This document shows, piece after piece, positions 8,670 through 17,251 of a stretch of 64,000 bases of DNA. The stretch lies in assembly GCA_020636745.1 (NCBI GenBank), contig JACJXH010000009.1:93325-157324 (forward strand). Reading direction: 5' to 3'. Both the position numbers and the translations under genes were made by a program. The stretch's first letter is position 1, and every line of letters begins with the position of its first letter. The notes beneath the pieces are model-generated. The model was not told where the DNA came from and did not search any database. It saw only the letters and a list, made by a program, of their open reading frames with translations. The DNA is from Lentimicrobiaceae bacterium (lineage in GTDB: Bacteria > Bacteroidota > Bacteroidia > Bacteroidales > Lentimicrobiaceae).

Positions 8670-8686
8670 AACTTATGAAAACAGAA

Positions 8687-9043
8687 TTAGACTCTTTTCT
8701 CTTTGATTCTGGCTTTCTTACCTTTGAGTTCACGGAGATAGAAAATTCTTGCTCTGCGAACAACACCACGTTTATTGACTTCAATTTTTTCAATAAATGG
8801 TGAGGCGAATGGGAAAATTCTTTCAACGCCAGTGTTTCCTGATACTTTGCGGACTGTAAAGGTTTCGGTGGCGTTTTCACCTGAGCGCTGTAAAATTACG
8901 CCCTGAAATTGCTGAATTCTTTCTTTGTCACCCTCTTTGATTTTATAGTGAACGGTAACAGTATCGCCAGCTTTGAAGCTTGGAAATTCCTTCCTTACAA
9001 CCAGGGTATCCTCAACAAACTTCACTAATTCCTTCTTGCTCAT
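8687..9043 (-). CDS. rplS: 50S ribosomal protein L19
   Basis: A 118-aa ribosomal protein of usual length. It has the L19 signatures (GDTVTVHYKIKEGDKERIQ, FQGVILQR, NTGVERIFPFASPFIEKIEV, RARIFYLRELKGKKARI). It sits at the 30S/50S interface. It follows trmD on the same strand, as in the classic rpsP-rimM-trmD-rplS order, but a 264-nt gap and its own promoter separate them here, and rpsP and rimM are absent from this window. The basic C-terminus and the ATG start are unambiguous. Confidence 0.98.
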   Translation of the reverse strand: MSKKELVKFVEDTLVVRKEFPSFKAGDTVTVHYKIKEGDKERIQQFQGVILQRSGENATETFTVRKVSGNTGVERIFPFASPFIEKIEVNKRGVVRRARIFYLRELKGKKARIKEKRV

Positions 9044-9084
9044 TATTTTAGGTATTTAATTGTTGCGTTTTCCAAAAATGAGTG

Positions 9085-9116
9085 CAAATATACGGCATTT
9101 TATTTTTAATATACAA
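9085..9116 (-). promoter_or_regulatory. Promoter for rplS
   Basis: On the minus strand the -33 TTG is at 9116-9114 and the -7 TATATTTG at 9092-9085, with a spacer of about 21 nt, 42 nt before the rplS start codon. A separate promoter explains the gap from trmD. Confidence 0.55.
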
Positions 9117-9307
9117 GCAACAAGCGAAATTAATTCAAATTTGATTCCGGTGTTTTATCTTAGTGTTGAAAATGAGCTTATTGTAATGACTGAGCAAAGC
9201 GCATTTTATTGGATTTTGTCCTTTTTTTCTTTATTGGGGAGGCTTTTGAACTCATTATAAGGTAAGAACTTATCTTTTACCTGCAATTCTGAAATCTTAT
9301 TTCAGGC

Positions 9308-9988
9308 TCAAACCTCATTCAGTAAATCAGGCCGGCGCTTACGGGTGCGTTCAAGAGCCTGCTCCATGTTCCATTTTTTAATTTCCTTATCATTGCCTGA
9401 GAGCAGTACATCAGGAACTTTCAGTCCTTTGTAATCAGCCGGACGTGTGTAAACCGGAGGGCTCAGCAGGTTATCCTGAAAAGAATCAGTAAGTGCCGAT
9501 GTTTCGTCACTTAACACTCCGGGTATTAACCTGATTATACTATCGGTTAAGATTGCTGCTGCAAGTTCGCCACCCGAAAGTACATAATCGCCTACCGAGA
9601 TTTCAAGCGTAATGTATTGTTCTCTTATTCGTTCGTCTATTCCTTTGTAGTGCCCGCACAATAAAATAAGATTGCCTTTCAGGCTGAGCTGATTGGAAAG
9701 GTGCTGATTGAGCAATACACCATCCGGTGTGAGGAAAATTATTTCTTCGTAATCTCTTTCTGACTTAAGTTTGTCAATACAATCGGCAATTGGTTGAATC
9801 ATCATTACCATTCCTGCATTTCCGCCATATACATAATCGTCGACATTGCGGTGTTTATTGGTTGAGTAGTCGCGGATGTCATGAAGATGGATTTCGGCAT
9901 GCCCTTTTTCAACAGCCCGTTTAATAATGGAATGGCTGAATGGACCGTCGAACATTCCGGGGAAAATTGTAAGAATATCTATGCGCAT
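9308..9988 (-). CDS. trmD: tRNA (guanine-N1-)-methyltransferase TrmD
   Basis: A 226-aa SPOUT-class methyltransferase that makes m1G37 in tRNAs, preventing frameshifts. The N-terminal MRIDILTIFPGMFDGPFSHSI is typical. The knot region contains LLCGHYKGIDERI and the SAM-binding ISVGDYVLSGGELAA, and the C-terminus has RPADYKGLKVPDVLLSG. Length fits the family. Start and strand are clear, with a -7-like TAATTTTG 19 nt upstream on the minus strand. Confidence 0.98.
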   Translation of the reverse strand: MRIDILTIFPGMFDGPFSHSIIKRAVEKGHAEIHLHDIRDYSTNKHRNVDDYVYGGNAGMVMMIQPIADCIDKLKSERDYEEIIFLTPDGVLLNQHLSNQLSLKGNLILLCGHYKGIDERIREQYITLEISVGDYVLSGGELAAAILTDSIIRLIPGVLSDETSALTDSFQDNLLSPPVYTRPADYKGLKVPDVLLSGNDKEIKKWNMEQALERTRKRRPDLLNEV

Positions 9989-10006
9989 TTGTATTGTTTT
10001 TCATGG

Positions 10007-10014
10007 CAAAATTA
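10007..10014 (-). promoter_or_regulatory. -7 promoter element for trmD
   Basis: On the minus strand this reads TAATTTTG, 19 nt before the trmD ATG. No clear -33 element. Confidence 0.35.
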
Positions 10015-10113
10015 CCGTAAATCTTATTTCATGCCCATTTTTTTAAAGTTTTTGATCGAAAGGTTATCTTTGCTCAGGTTTAAACTGCTGGTTATAATGT
10101 TTTTCAAGGTTGG

Positions 10114-11127
10114 ATGAATAAATTCTTTAAACATTTGTTTTCGCCTTTTCGGTTACTGGGTTTTGACTGGTTTATCTCGGGCCTCTTTTTAATGATTCTC
10201 CTTGCCTGGCAGTTTCCCGGGCCGGGGGTTGCCGATGGTGTTATTTCGCTAAAATCATTGGCTGGTTATGGTATTTCAGTCATATTTCTTTTATATGGTA
10301 TGCGATTGAGTGTGGGGCAATTATTGGGCTGTTTGTCGCACTTGACATTGCACACAATCATTCAGTCTGTTACGTTTATTTTGTTTCCTTTGTTGGTTTT
10401 GCCTTTCAGGGGAGTGTTTCAAGGTGGTCCGTACTATAATCTTTGGTTAGGTGTTTTTTTTCTGGCAGCATTACCTTCCACAGTTTCATCGGCGGTAGTG
10501 ATGGTTTCTATGGCGCGTGGCAATATTCCGGCTGCAGTGTTTAATGCGAGTTTGTCAAGTATAGCAGGGATTTTTATTGCCCCTTTGTGGATGGGAATGT
10601 TTGTGAATGGCCCGATGGCATTTGATATGTATCCCGTTCTGGTAAAGCTGACTTATCAAGTGTTGTTGCCATTGATTACAGGTCTTCTGTTGAATAGATG
10701 GTTGGGCCAATGGGCAATAAATGCGCGAAAAATAACCTCTTACTTCGACCAATTGGTTATTCTGGCAATTGTTTATACTTCTTTTTCTACTTCGTTTAAA
10801 AGTGGGTTGTTTGTTGGATTTAGTCTGGAAGTGATTCTCATGCTGGTTTTAATATTGGTATTGCTGTTTGTGGTGGTTAACCTTCTTATTTATTTTACAG
10901 GAAAGCGCGCCATGCTCTCACGGCCTGATATGATTACAGCCTTATTTTGCGGTTCCACCAAATCTTTGATGCATGGCAGTGTGATGGCCAAGGTTATGTT
11001 TGGAAGTATGGGAATTGGTGGCATTGTGCTGTTGCCTGTGCTTATTTATCATGCTTTTCAGCTAACAGCCACAGGGATAATGGCCCGCAAATTTTCTGTA
11101 AGAAAGCCTGACAATGATGATAAATAG
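10114..11127 (+). CDS. Bile acid:sodium symporter-like transporter (SBF-like)
   Basis: A 337-aa inner-membrane protein with about ten hydrophobic segments. The order of motifs fits the SBF-like family (PF13593, YfeH group): FDWFISGLFLMILLAWQFPGPG at the start, LPSTVSSAVVMVSMARGN in the first core repeat, and TALFCGSTKSLMHG in the second, each resembling the crossover helices of BASS transporters. Substrate is unknown; members of this subgroup are not known to carry bile acids specifically. A -7-like TATCTTTG lies at 10065-10072. It is convergent with the next gene, only 4 nt between stops. Confidence 0.85.
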   Translation: MNKFFKHLFSPFRLLGFDWFISGLFLMILLAWQFPGPGVADGVISLKSLAGYGISVIFLLYGMRLSVGQLLGCLSHLTLHTIIQSVTFILFPLLVLPFRGVFQGGPYYNLWLGVFFLAALPSTVSSAVVMVSMARGNIPAAVFNASLSSIAGIFIAPLWMGMFVNGPMAFDMYPVLVKLTYQVLLPLITGLLLNRWLGQWAINARKITSYFDQLVILAIVYTSFSTSFKSGLFVGFSLEVILMLVLILVLLFVVVNLLIYFTGKRAMLSRPDMITALFCGSTKSLMHGSVMAKVMFGSMGIGGIVLLPVLIYHAFQLTATGIMARKFSVRKPDNDDK

Positions 11128-11131
11128 GTGA

Positions 11132-11605
11132 TTAATCGCCAGTTGTTCCGGTTGGTGTGAGGTTTTGAAAGTTATTAAAACGTGCCTGGTTCAGCAGGGC
11201 GCTTTCAGGCTTGTCAGAAACACCCATTATCCATGCTTTGGCGCGCGGCATTGAAGTAAATACGCCAACTTCAGGCTCATTTCCAAATACGGCTATGTGT
11301 TCAGTCAATTCTGCGGGTAGTTTGCTTACACAAAAGGCAACTCTTTTAACGCCTAGATGGCTCATTTGAGGGATAATATATTGTGCAACCCAGTCATGAA
11401 TTTTATTATTGAGGTGAAATACCTCAGCAGGCGCCATTACCATAAGATTCCTGGCTTTTAGTCTTTCCGTTTCCTGAAGCATGGCAACCAGACTCAGTAT
11501 ATAACCTGAAGGTGAGCGCATCTGGTCTGCCTCAATCTGATTTATCAACAAATTAAAATCCTTGTTGAATTCATAAAGTGCTTTTGGAGTAGAAGGACTT
11601 TTCAT
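11132..11605 (-). CDS. STAS/SpoIIAA-like cytoplasmic protein
   Basis: A 157-aa soluble protein. The alternation of strands and helices, with LMVMAPAEVFHLNNKIHDW, VKRVAFCVSKLPAELTEHIAVF and VGVFTSMPRAKAWIMG, resembles the STAS/SpoIIAA-like proteins common in Bacteroidota. In these the last motif (F.....A..W) ends the fold. No phospho-acceptor Ser can be assigned with confidence. Function unknown. The ATG at 11605 is used because the longer frame starts at a TTG (11611). Confidence 0.6.
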   Translation of the reverse strand: MKSPSTPKALYEFNKDFNLLINQIEADQMRSPSGYILSLVAMLQETERLKARNLMVMAPAEVFHLNNKIHDWVAQYIIPQMSHLGVKRVAFCVSKLPAELTEHIAVFGNEPEVGVFTSMPRAKAWIMGVSDKPESALLNQARFNNFQNLTPTGTTGD

Positions 11606-11843
11606 AAGCAATTATAGAACAGGTAAGTATTGTAAGAGGATGTAAATGTAATAATTATTTACTTGCAAAGCAAGGGGTGGGTAAAAATGTTTTCGATAAA
11701 TGTAAATATTGGCCACAACGATTTGTAGATAAACCGATACAGTTTAAATTATTGTAAATAAAATTTACATAGAAAGGAGTGGGTTAGCCGTCTGGTGTTT
11801 GACAGCTATTACATGAAAGCTTATTATAGTATAATAAAAGCTG

Positions 11844-12857
11844 TTATAACTCAACAATAATTTTGCCTGTTTGCCCGGCTTCTAGCATGCGATTGAGCTC
11901 TTCCGGCACTTCAGCCAGAGAGATAGAGCGGGAAATGTGATGCAAATGTTCGGAAATAAGTTTTTCAGAGATTAATTTCCATATTTCGAGCCTGCGAGGC
12001 ATGGGCGTTTCAGCAGCGGCGATGCCAATGAGTCTGACAGCTCTCAGAATAAATGGGAAAACTGAGACATCAAGTGTGGCAGAAGCCAGCATACCACAGT
12101 TGCAAACAATTCCTCGTTCCATTGTTGACCTTAAGACAGTGGAAAGTGTTGCACCGCCAACAGTGTCGAGTGCGGCCATCCAGCGGGCAGGAAGTAAGGC
12201 TTTTTCTGATTTGTCATTTAAAATACTGCGATCAATTATTTCAGCAGCGCCTATTTTCAACAGGAACTGTTCAGCTTCTTTTTTGCCGGTAGAGGCAACA
12301 ACCTGATATCCGGCTGCTGATAACATGGCAACGGCCATTGAACCAACAGCTCCGGTGGCGCCAGTAACGAGAATTTTACCCGAATCGGGCTTGATATCAT
12401 GTTTCATAAATTCGAAAATGGCACTTGCTGCAGTAAATCCGGAGGTTCCTATAATCATGCATTCTTTTAAACTCAAGCTGTTGGGTTTCATTACAACCCA
12501 TTTTTCAGGAACTCTGATAAACTCGGCAAACCCACCGCTTGTATTCATTCCAAGGTCGTAGCCGCACACAATGACTTCATCGCCTTTTTTGAAAATATTA
12601 CCTGATGATTCTACTACAGTGCCGGCAGAATCAATGCCTGGCGTGTGAGGGTATTTTCTGGTTATTCCTTTATTTCCGGAAGCAGACAAAGCATCTTTGT
12701 AGTTTAATCCTGAAAATTTAACCCTGATCAGCACTTCACCTTCAGGCAAGTCTGATATTTGTTTTTCTTTTAAAGAAGATACAAATACGCCCGGTTTTAT
12801 TTCTTCTGTTACTATTGCTTTGTAAGTTTGATTGTTATGGTTTGAGAAACTGGTCAT
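11844..12857 (-). CDS. YhdH/YhfP-family quinone oxidoreductase (acrylyl-CoA reductase-like)
   Basis: A 337-aa zinc-free medium-chain dehydrogenase/reductase. An N-terminal GroES-like domain (GEVLIRVKFSGLNYKDALSASG, TPGIDSAGTVV) is followed by a Rossmann domain with LVTGATGAVGSMAVAML. The YhdH hallmark GYDLGMNTSGGFAEF is present, and the catalytic-zinc ligands of alcohol dehydrogenases are absent. Characterised relatives (AcuI) reduce acrylyl-CoA with NADPH, so a link to propionate or acrylate metabolism is plausible. It is divergent from the CoA-transferase gene, which would fit a shared short-chain acyl-CoA context, but that is inference. Confidence 0.88.
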   Translation of the reverse strand: MTSFSNHNNQTYKAIVTEEIKPGVFVSSLKEKQISDLPEGEVLIRVKFSGLNYKDALSASGNKGITRKYPHTPGIDSAGTVVESSGNIFKKGDEVIVCGYDLGMNTSGGFAEFIRVPEKWVVMKPNSLSLKECMIIGTSGFTAASAIFEFMKHDIKPDSGKILVTGATGAVGSMAVAMLSAAGYQVVASTGKKEAEQFLLKIGAAEIIDRSILNDKSEKALLPARWMAALDTVGGATLSTVLRSTMERGIVCNCGMLASATLDVSVFPFILRAVRLIGIAAAETPMPRRLEIWKLISEKLISEHLHHISRSISLAEVPEELNRMLEAGQTGKIIVEL

Positions 12858-12934
12858 TGTTCAATTCTTTGGTATGCAGATATTTGTATATAAAAAAATA
12901 GCTGCCAATTAAAAAAGCTCGTTTGATTTATTTA

Positions 12935-12942
12935 TACTTTTG
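12935..12942 (+). promoter_or_regulatory. -7 promoter element upstream of the CoA-transferase gene
   Basis: TACTTTTG, a perfect -7 match, leaving a 5' leader of about 125 nt before the ATG at 13070. No -33 TTG at the usual spacing. Confidence 0.4.
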
Positions 12943-13069
12943 CACTGTTTTTCGATTAACAGGTCTGCAAAGATGTGAAGTTATTACAAATAATGGCCTG
13001 TTATGGCACTAATTTTATTCAATATTTTTGATGAGGTGCATCAGAAATTAACTTGTTAATACTCAAAAA

Positions 13070-14569
13070 ATGGCACTAAAATTTATTTCAGCAGAAGAAG
13101 CAGCCAGTTACATCAACCATGATGATGTTGTAGGTTTCAGTGGTTTTACGCCTGCAGGTTCAGTTAAATCTATTCCTGTAGCAATTGGAGAGAGGGCAAA
13201 AGAAGCACATGCTCAAGGTAAACCATTCAAAATTGGGATGATTACCGGCGCATCCACTGGCGATTCACTTGATGGTTCGCTGGCAAGGGCTGAAGCTGTG
13301 AAATTTAGAACTCCCTATCAGTCCAATCCGGATATGCGCAACCTGATTAATTCAGGTAAAGCCGATTACTTTGATTCACATCTTTCGGTTGTCGGGCAAA
13401 ATATCCGTTATGGTTTTCTGGGTAAGATTAATTGGGGAATCATTGAAGCCTGCGATGTTACAGAGCAAGGTGAAATCGTACTTACTACCGGAGTTGGAAT
13501 TTCACCAACCATTTGTCAGGTGGCCGACCGTTTGCTTATTGAACTGAATGGCTTTCATCCGAAAGCCCTGCGTGGAATGCATGATATCATTGTGGTAAAA
13601 GATCCTCCCAACAGAAGAGAAATTCCCATTTATCGTCCTTCCGACAGGGCTGGTGCTGAAGTGATTAAGGTTGACCCGTCAAAAATTGCCGGCGTTGTTA
13701 TTACAAATCATCCCGATGAAGTTGGCTCGTTTGCAAAAACCGATGCTGTTACCGATATGATTGGCCAGAATGTGGCTGACTTTCTTTCCAGAGAGCTGAA
13801 GCAAGGTCGCATTCCTTCTTCATTTCTTCCATTGCAATCAGGCGTTGGAAATATTGCCAATGCAGTATTGTCGGCTCTGGGCTCCCATAAAGGCATTCCT
13901 GATTTTGAAATGTATACCGAAGTTATTCAGGACAGCGTGATTGACCTTATGGATCAGGGAAGAGTTAAGTTTGCCAGTGGTTGTTCGTTAACCGTTTCTC
14001 CTGAAAAGCTGAAACATGTGTACGATAGGTTAGACTTTTTCCACAAACGAATCGTATTGCGTCCCCAGGAAATCTCAAACAGTCCCGAAGTAGCCCGGCG
14101 AATTGGAATTATTTCTATCAATACAGCTATTGAGGCCGATTTATTTGGGAATGTGAATAGTACCAACGTAATGGGACGTAAAATGATGAATGGAATTGGA
14201 GGCTCAGGCGATTTTACCCGTAATGCCTATATTTCAATCTTTACCTGCCCTTCTGTAGCTAAAGGTGGAAAAATAAGTGCTTTTGTTCCTATGGTTTCAC
14301 ATACTGACCACAATGAACATTCTGTACAGGTGGTTATTACTGAACAAGGAATTGCCGATTTACGCTCCAAGTCGCCCAGAGAAAAAATGCAGGCAATCAT
14401 TGAAAATTGTGTTCACCCTGATTACAAACAAGCTTTAAGCGATTATGCTCATTTGGCTGGTGATACCCACACGCCATGTACTCTTGCAGCTGCTTTTGGT
14501 ATGCATCAGGAGTTTGAAAAATCAGGCGATATGCGAAATATTGACTGGGGCGAGTGCTTTAAAAAATAG
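13070..14569 (+). CDS. Acetyl-CoA hydrolase / succinate:acetate CoA-transferase
   Basis: A 499-aa class I CoA-transferase. Diagnostic stretches are VVGFSGFTPAGSVKSIP, GASTGDSLDGSLARA, the catalytic-loop region FEMYTEVIQDS with Glu284 as the probable glutamyl-CoA residue, NVMGRKMMNGIGGSGDFTRNAY, and VVITEQGIADLRSKSPREK. Such enzymes move CoA between succinyl-CoA and acetate (acetate formation in fermentation or a modified TCA cycle) or hydrolyse acetyl-CoA. Length is typical. In a Bacteroidota anaerobe or facultative organism it would serve acetate production with succinyl-CoA synthetase, which is not in this window. It ends at a clear terminator. Confidence 0.92.
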   Translation: MALKFISAEEAASYINHDDVVGFSGFTPAGSVKSIPVAIGERAKEAHAQGKPFKIGMITGASTGDSLDGSLARAEAVKFRTPYQSNPDMRNLINSGKADYFDSHLSVVGQNIRYGFLGKINWGIIEACDVTEQGEIVLTTGVGISPTICQVADRLLIELNGFHPKALRGMHDIIVVKDPPNRREIPIYRPSDRAGAEVIKVDPSKIAGVVITNHPDEVGSFAKTDAVTDMIGQNVADFLSRELKQGRIPSSFLPLQSGVGNIANAVLSALGSHKGIPDFEMYTEVIQDSVIDLMDQGRVKFASGCSLTVSPEKLKHVYDRLDFFHKRIVLRPQEISNSPEVARRIGIISINTAIEADLFGNVNSTNVMGRKMMNGIGGSGDFTRNAYISIFTCPSVAKGGKISAFVPMVSHTDHNEHSVQVVITEQGIADLRSKSPREKMQAIIENCVHPDYKQALSDYAHLAGDTHTPCTLAAAFGMHQEFEKSGDMRNIDWGECFKK

Positions 14570-14635
14570 TAGTTCTAAGTGCTGTTTTTAAGCATGAGTG
14601 CTTAGTTTAACCAAATCAAATTTGAACAGGAGTAG

Positions 14636-14669
14636 CCGATCCCGGATAATACCCGGATCGGTTTTTTTA
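14636..14669 (+). terminator. Rho-independent terminator after the CoA-transferase gene
   Basis: CCGATCC at 14636-14642 pairs with GGATCGG at 14655-14661, followed by a run of seven T's. It lies 66 nt after the stop. Confidence 0.88.
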
Positions 14670-14697
14670 TTGTTTTATGTTACAATTTGTAATTTTG
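14670..14697 (+). promoter_or_regulatory. Possible promoter for the DUF481 gene
   Basis: TTG at 14670-14672 and TAATTTTG at 14690-14697 with a 17-nt spacer. The -7 ends only 4 nt before the ATG at 14702, which would give a nearly leaderless mRNA; weak support. Confidence 0.3.
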
Positions 14698-14701
14698 GAA
14701 A

Positions 14702-15463
14702 ATGAAATTCTACACTTTTATTCTTCTTTTACTGATATTTCCTGTGCTCACTGAGGCTCAGGTTTTGAACATTGAACGCGAGAGAATTAAAACCGATACG
14801 ACAGGTTGGTCAGGCACCGGTAAGTTGTCGTTGAATCTTCTGAGCAATCTTGAGCGCTTTACCCAGGTTGGCCTGAATTTGCATGTTCAATATAAAACCC
14901 AAAGAAGCCTCTATCTGGCCTTGTCGGATTATGAGGTCATAAAATCTGAAAAAGATGATTTCTCAAACAAAGGTATGCAGCACCTGAGGTATAATTATAA
15001 ACTGAATAAGTTTCTTACACTTGAAGGATTTACACAGGCACAATTTAATAAGGTGTTAAATTTGAAATTCAGAGGGTTGGTGGGAGCTGGCACCCGGTTT
15101 AAAATTCTGGGACGCGATAACTTCAGAATTTACTCAGGATTGGCTTACATGTTTGAGCACGAAGTTCCGCAAAGTGATGCTGTTTCCGTTGCAGAAAACA
15201 ATCACCGTTTAAGTTCCTATGTGTCATTTACTTTAAAGCTGAACAGTAATTTCAGCTTGATAAATACGTCATATTTTCAACCACGGATTGATTATTTTAC
15301 CGATTACCGAATTGCCAACAATTTGAATATGGTTTTTAAAATTACCCGTCGTTTGTCTTATGCACTGATGTTGGAGCACCTGATTGATAACAGGCCTTTA
15401 AAGTCAATTCCCCGTGAAATTTACAGTTTGAGAAATACGCTGATTCTGGATTTTGGCAAGTAG
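14702..15463 (+). CDS. DUF481 outer-membrane beta-barrel protein
   Basis: A 253-aa exported protein with a 19-residue signal peptide (ending TEAQ). The mature part is rich in alternating aromatic/polar strands and ends in a barrel-like strand (NTLILDFGK). The pattern GTGKLSLNLLSNLERFTQVGLNLHVQYKT and LNLKFRGLVGAGTRFKIL fits DUF481, a family of outer-membrane barrels of unknown role (salt-induced in some bacteria). Convergent with the SUKH gene. Confidence 0.78.
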   Translation: MKFYTFILLLLIFPVLTEAQVLNIERERIKTDTTGWSGTGKLSLNLLSNLERFTQVGLNLHVQYKTQRSLYLALSDYEVIKSEKDDFSNKGMQHLRYNYKLNKFLTLEGFTQAQFNKVLNLKFRGLVGAGTRFKILGRDNFRIYSGLAYMFEHEVPQSDAVSVAENNHRLSSYVSFTLKLNSNFSLINTSYFQPRIDYFTDYRIANNLNMVFKITRRLSYALMLEHLIDNRPLKSIPREIYSLRNTLILDFGK

Positions 15464-15471
15464 GTAACAAT

Positions 15472-15512
15472 AAAAAGCAAGTGCAATGTCCGAGCCGGTG
15501 AATTGCACTTGC
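15472..15512 (-). terminator. Terminator after the SUKH gene
   Basis: A perfect 11-bp stem (GCAAGTGCAAT at 15477-15487, ATTGCACTTGC at 15502-15512) with a 14-nt loop. On the minus strand it is followed by TTTTTA, so it is oriented to stop transcription of the minus-strand gene; on the plus strand no T-run follows. Confidence 0.8.
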
Positions 15513-15538
15513 GTGAATACGTGGATACCCGGTGCGGA

Positions 15539-15970
15539 TCAAATTCTCTCAACCATCACAAATTCAAAGAGATCTGCCATGGTTTCAAAGGCGTAGTATT
15601 CGTCCCACCCTGTGAGGTCAAGAACCTGAAACTTGTTTTCAGGTTGATTATATACATAAACTTCTTCGTCTGATCGCCCGAACAAGATGCAGCCGGGGAG
15701 GCGATCAGCAATTCCCCACTGTTGATTTTGGGCCGACAAGTCTAAATGTTCCGCTGTTTCGTTTGAATGAAGCGAAAAGATGTAAATCCCATTGTAGAAA
15801 AATCCGTTTGTTAAAAGAAAAAAATCAGTAAACTCGCCGGACCAGGGGTAACCTTGTGCTTTCATCTGTTGGGCATATTCTTCAATTTCAGCAGATTTGC
15901 TTGCGCTGTAAACTTCAGCATAATCAATGGTTTTAGCCCATTTGACAAGTTGTTGAATGTTTTTTTTCAT
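15539..15970 (-). CDS. SMI1/KNR4 (SUKH)-family protein
   Basis: A 143-aa acidic cytoplasmic protein. The pattern (EFTDFFLLTNGFFYNGIYIFSLH..., GCILFGRSDEEVYVYNQPENKFQVLDL, ...MADLFEFVM) matches the SUKH fold, most like the YrhA/SUKH-3 group. Many SUKH proteins neutralise polymorphic toxins, but others are housekeeping or have no known role. No toxin gene is adjacent, so it stands as an orphan. Confidence 0.7.
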   Translation of the reverse strand: MKKNIQQLVKWAKTIDYAEVYSASKSAEIEEYAQQMKAQGYPWSGEFTDFFLLTNGFFYNGIYIFSLHSNETAEHLDLSAQNQQWGIADRLPGCILFGRSDEEVYVYNQPENKFQVLDLTGWDEYYAFETMADLFEFVMVERI

Positions 15971-16087
15971 TCGGCAGAATGGTTAAGAGGTTTGATAATT
16001 TGGGGAGATTAAAGGCTTTGGTTAACTTTTATATATTTGGGTTAAACTTAATTCTGATAGGGGTTAAATTTCCTGACAGATCTGTCA

Positions 16088-16930
16088 TTAAACTTTGAGA
16101 TTAGGATGAAACAAATGTACGTCTCTCTGTGGGAAAGGAATCTGTACATTGTTTTCCCTGAACTTCCGATCGATGGTGTACCTTAGTTTGCTTTTAACAT
16201 TTTCGCAACGGAATGATTCATTTGTCCAAAAGAGAAGTTGAAAGTTAAGCGAAGATTCACCGAAATCGCTGAATCTGACAAATGGCTCAGGCTTAGTTTC
16301 AACAGCCTGATTTTCTTTGGCACTTTCAAGAAGCAATCTGGTAACCAGTTCAACATCTGACCCATAGGCCACTCCTACTTCTACCTGGAAACGCGTAGTG
16401 CTTTGATCCTGGCTCCAGTTTATGACTTTATCGCTGATAAATTTTGAATTAGGAATAATCATGGTAATGTCATCTCTTGTTCTGATTTTAGATGTCCTTA
16501 AGCCAATCATAGTTACTTTTCCAACAATGTCATTTTCAAGTTGAATGATCTCACCAACTTTAAGATTGCCTTCGAAAAGAAGGATAATGCCAGATACCAG
16601 GTCGTTGAAAATCTGCTGAATACCAAAACCTAAACCTACCAATAGCGCAGCTGAGCCGGCCAACATAAGATTTAAATTGACTCCAAAATTTTCCAGTGCA
16701 AACAGAATAAATACAATCCAAATGAAATACCGGAGAATGCTGTAAATGGAAAATGAAGTGCCTTTGTCAATTTTGCCTTCTTTTACCCGTTTATGAAAGA
16801 ATCTTTTAATAATTTTCAGAAAAAATAAGGTGAGCAGAAACAGAATAATGATGACAATCAGACTGTAAGCACTAATTGTGAGGTTGCCTAAATTTACCAG
16901 TTTATAGGATAGTATTTCTTTTATGTTCAT
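16088..16930 (-). CDS. MscS-type mechanosensitive channel
   Basis: A protein of about 280 aa with three N-terminal transmembrane helices. The pore-lining third helix has the Gly/Ala-rich MscS pattern (GSAALLVGLGFGIQQIFNDLVSGIIL), followed by the beta domain (VGEIIQLENDIVGKVTMIGLRTSKIRTRDD...IIPNSKFISDKVINWS) and an alpha/beta C-terminal domain. It releases solutes when membrane tension rises. The ATG at 16930 is chosen, because the longer reading to 17029 only adds a short basic stretch before the membrane part. Confidence 0.9.
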   Translation of the reverse strand: MNIKEILSYKLVNLGNLTISAYSLIVIIILFLLTLFFLKIIKRFFHKRVKEGKIDKGTSFSIYSILRYFIWIVFILFALENFGVNLNLMLAGSAALLVGLGFGIQQIFNDLVSGIILLFEGNLKVGEIIQLENDIVGKVTMIGLRTSKIRTRDDITMIIPNSKFISDKVINWSQDQSTTRFQVEVGVAYGSDVELVTRLLLESAKENQAVETKPEPFVRFSDFGESSLNFQLLFWTNESFRCENVKSKLRYTIDRKFRENNVQIPFPQRDVHLFHPNLKV

Positions 16931-17251
16931 GAAAGTAAAATTAGTAAAAGTCGCGTTTGATAAAGTTGTTTTCATGGAAATATTTTTTTTAAAATTCATA
17001 CGTCTTCTTACAGTTATCTGATGCAACAATAAAATATGGGACCTCGGAAGAAGTCATCTCATGTATTTTAGAATTGGTTTGGTTAAGAAGTTACTTTGCC
17101 CGGAAACTGGGATAAATATCAGTTTTGGATTTTCCTGGAAAGGCCGATCTTACGCAAATGGCTCTGCATAAGCAAAAGCCTGATATTTGAAGATGTAATA
17201 CGGGGAATGAAGAGAGATTAATACTATTTTTGCGAGCACTGGATAAAGACT
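16931..17251. other. Gene-free stretch between divergent MscS and PAS kinase genes
   Basis: 321 nt between two divergent genes. It holds the -7 element of the kinase gene near its right end. I see no convincing promoter for the channel gene, no repeat and no small ORF that I can support. Confidence 0.5.
17225..17232 (+). promoter_or_regulatory. -7 promoter element for the Cys-PAS kinase
   Basis: TATTTTTG followed by GC, 20 nt before the ATG at 17252. No clear -33. Confidence 0.35.

Noticed and set aside
11612..11843. 232-nt gap between the STAS-like and YhdH genes
   Set aside because: No ORF, repeat or convincing promoter was found; ordinary intergenic DNA.
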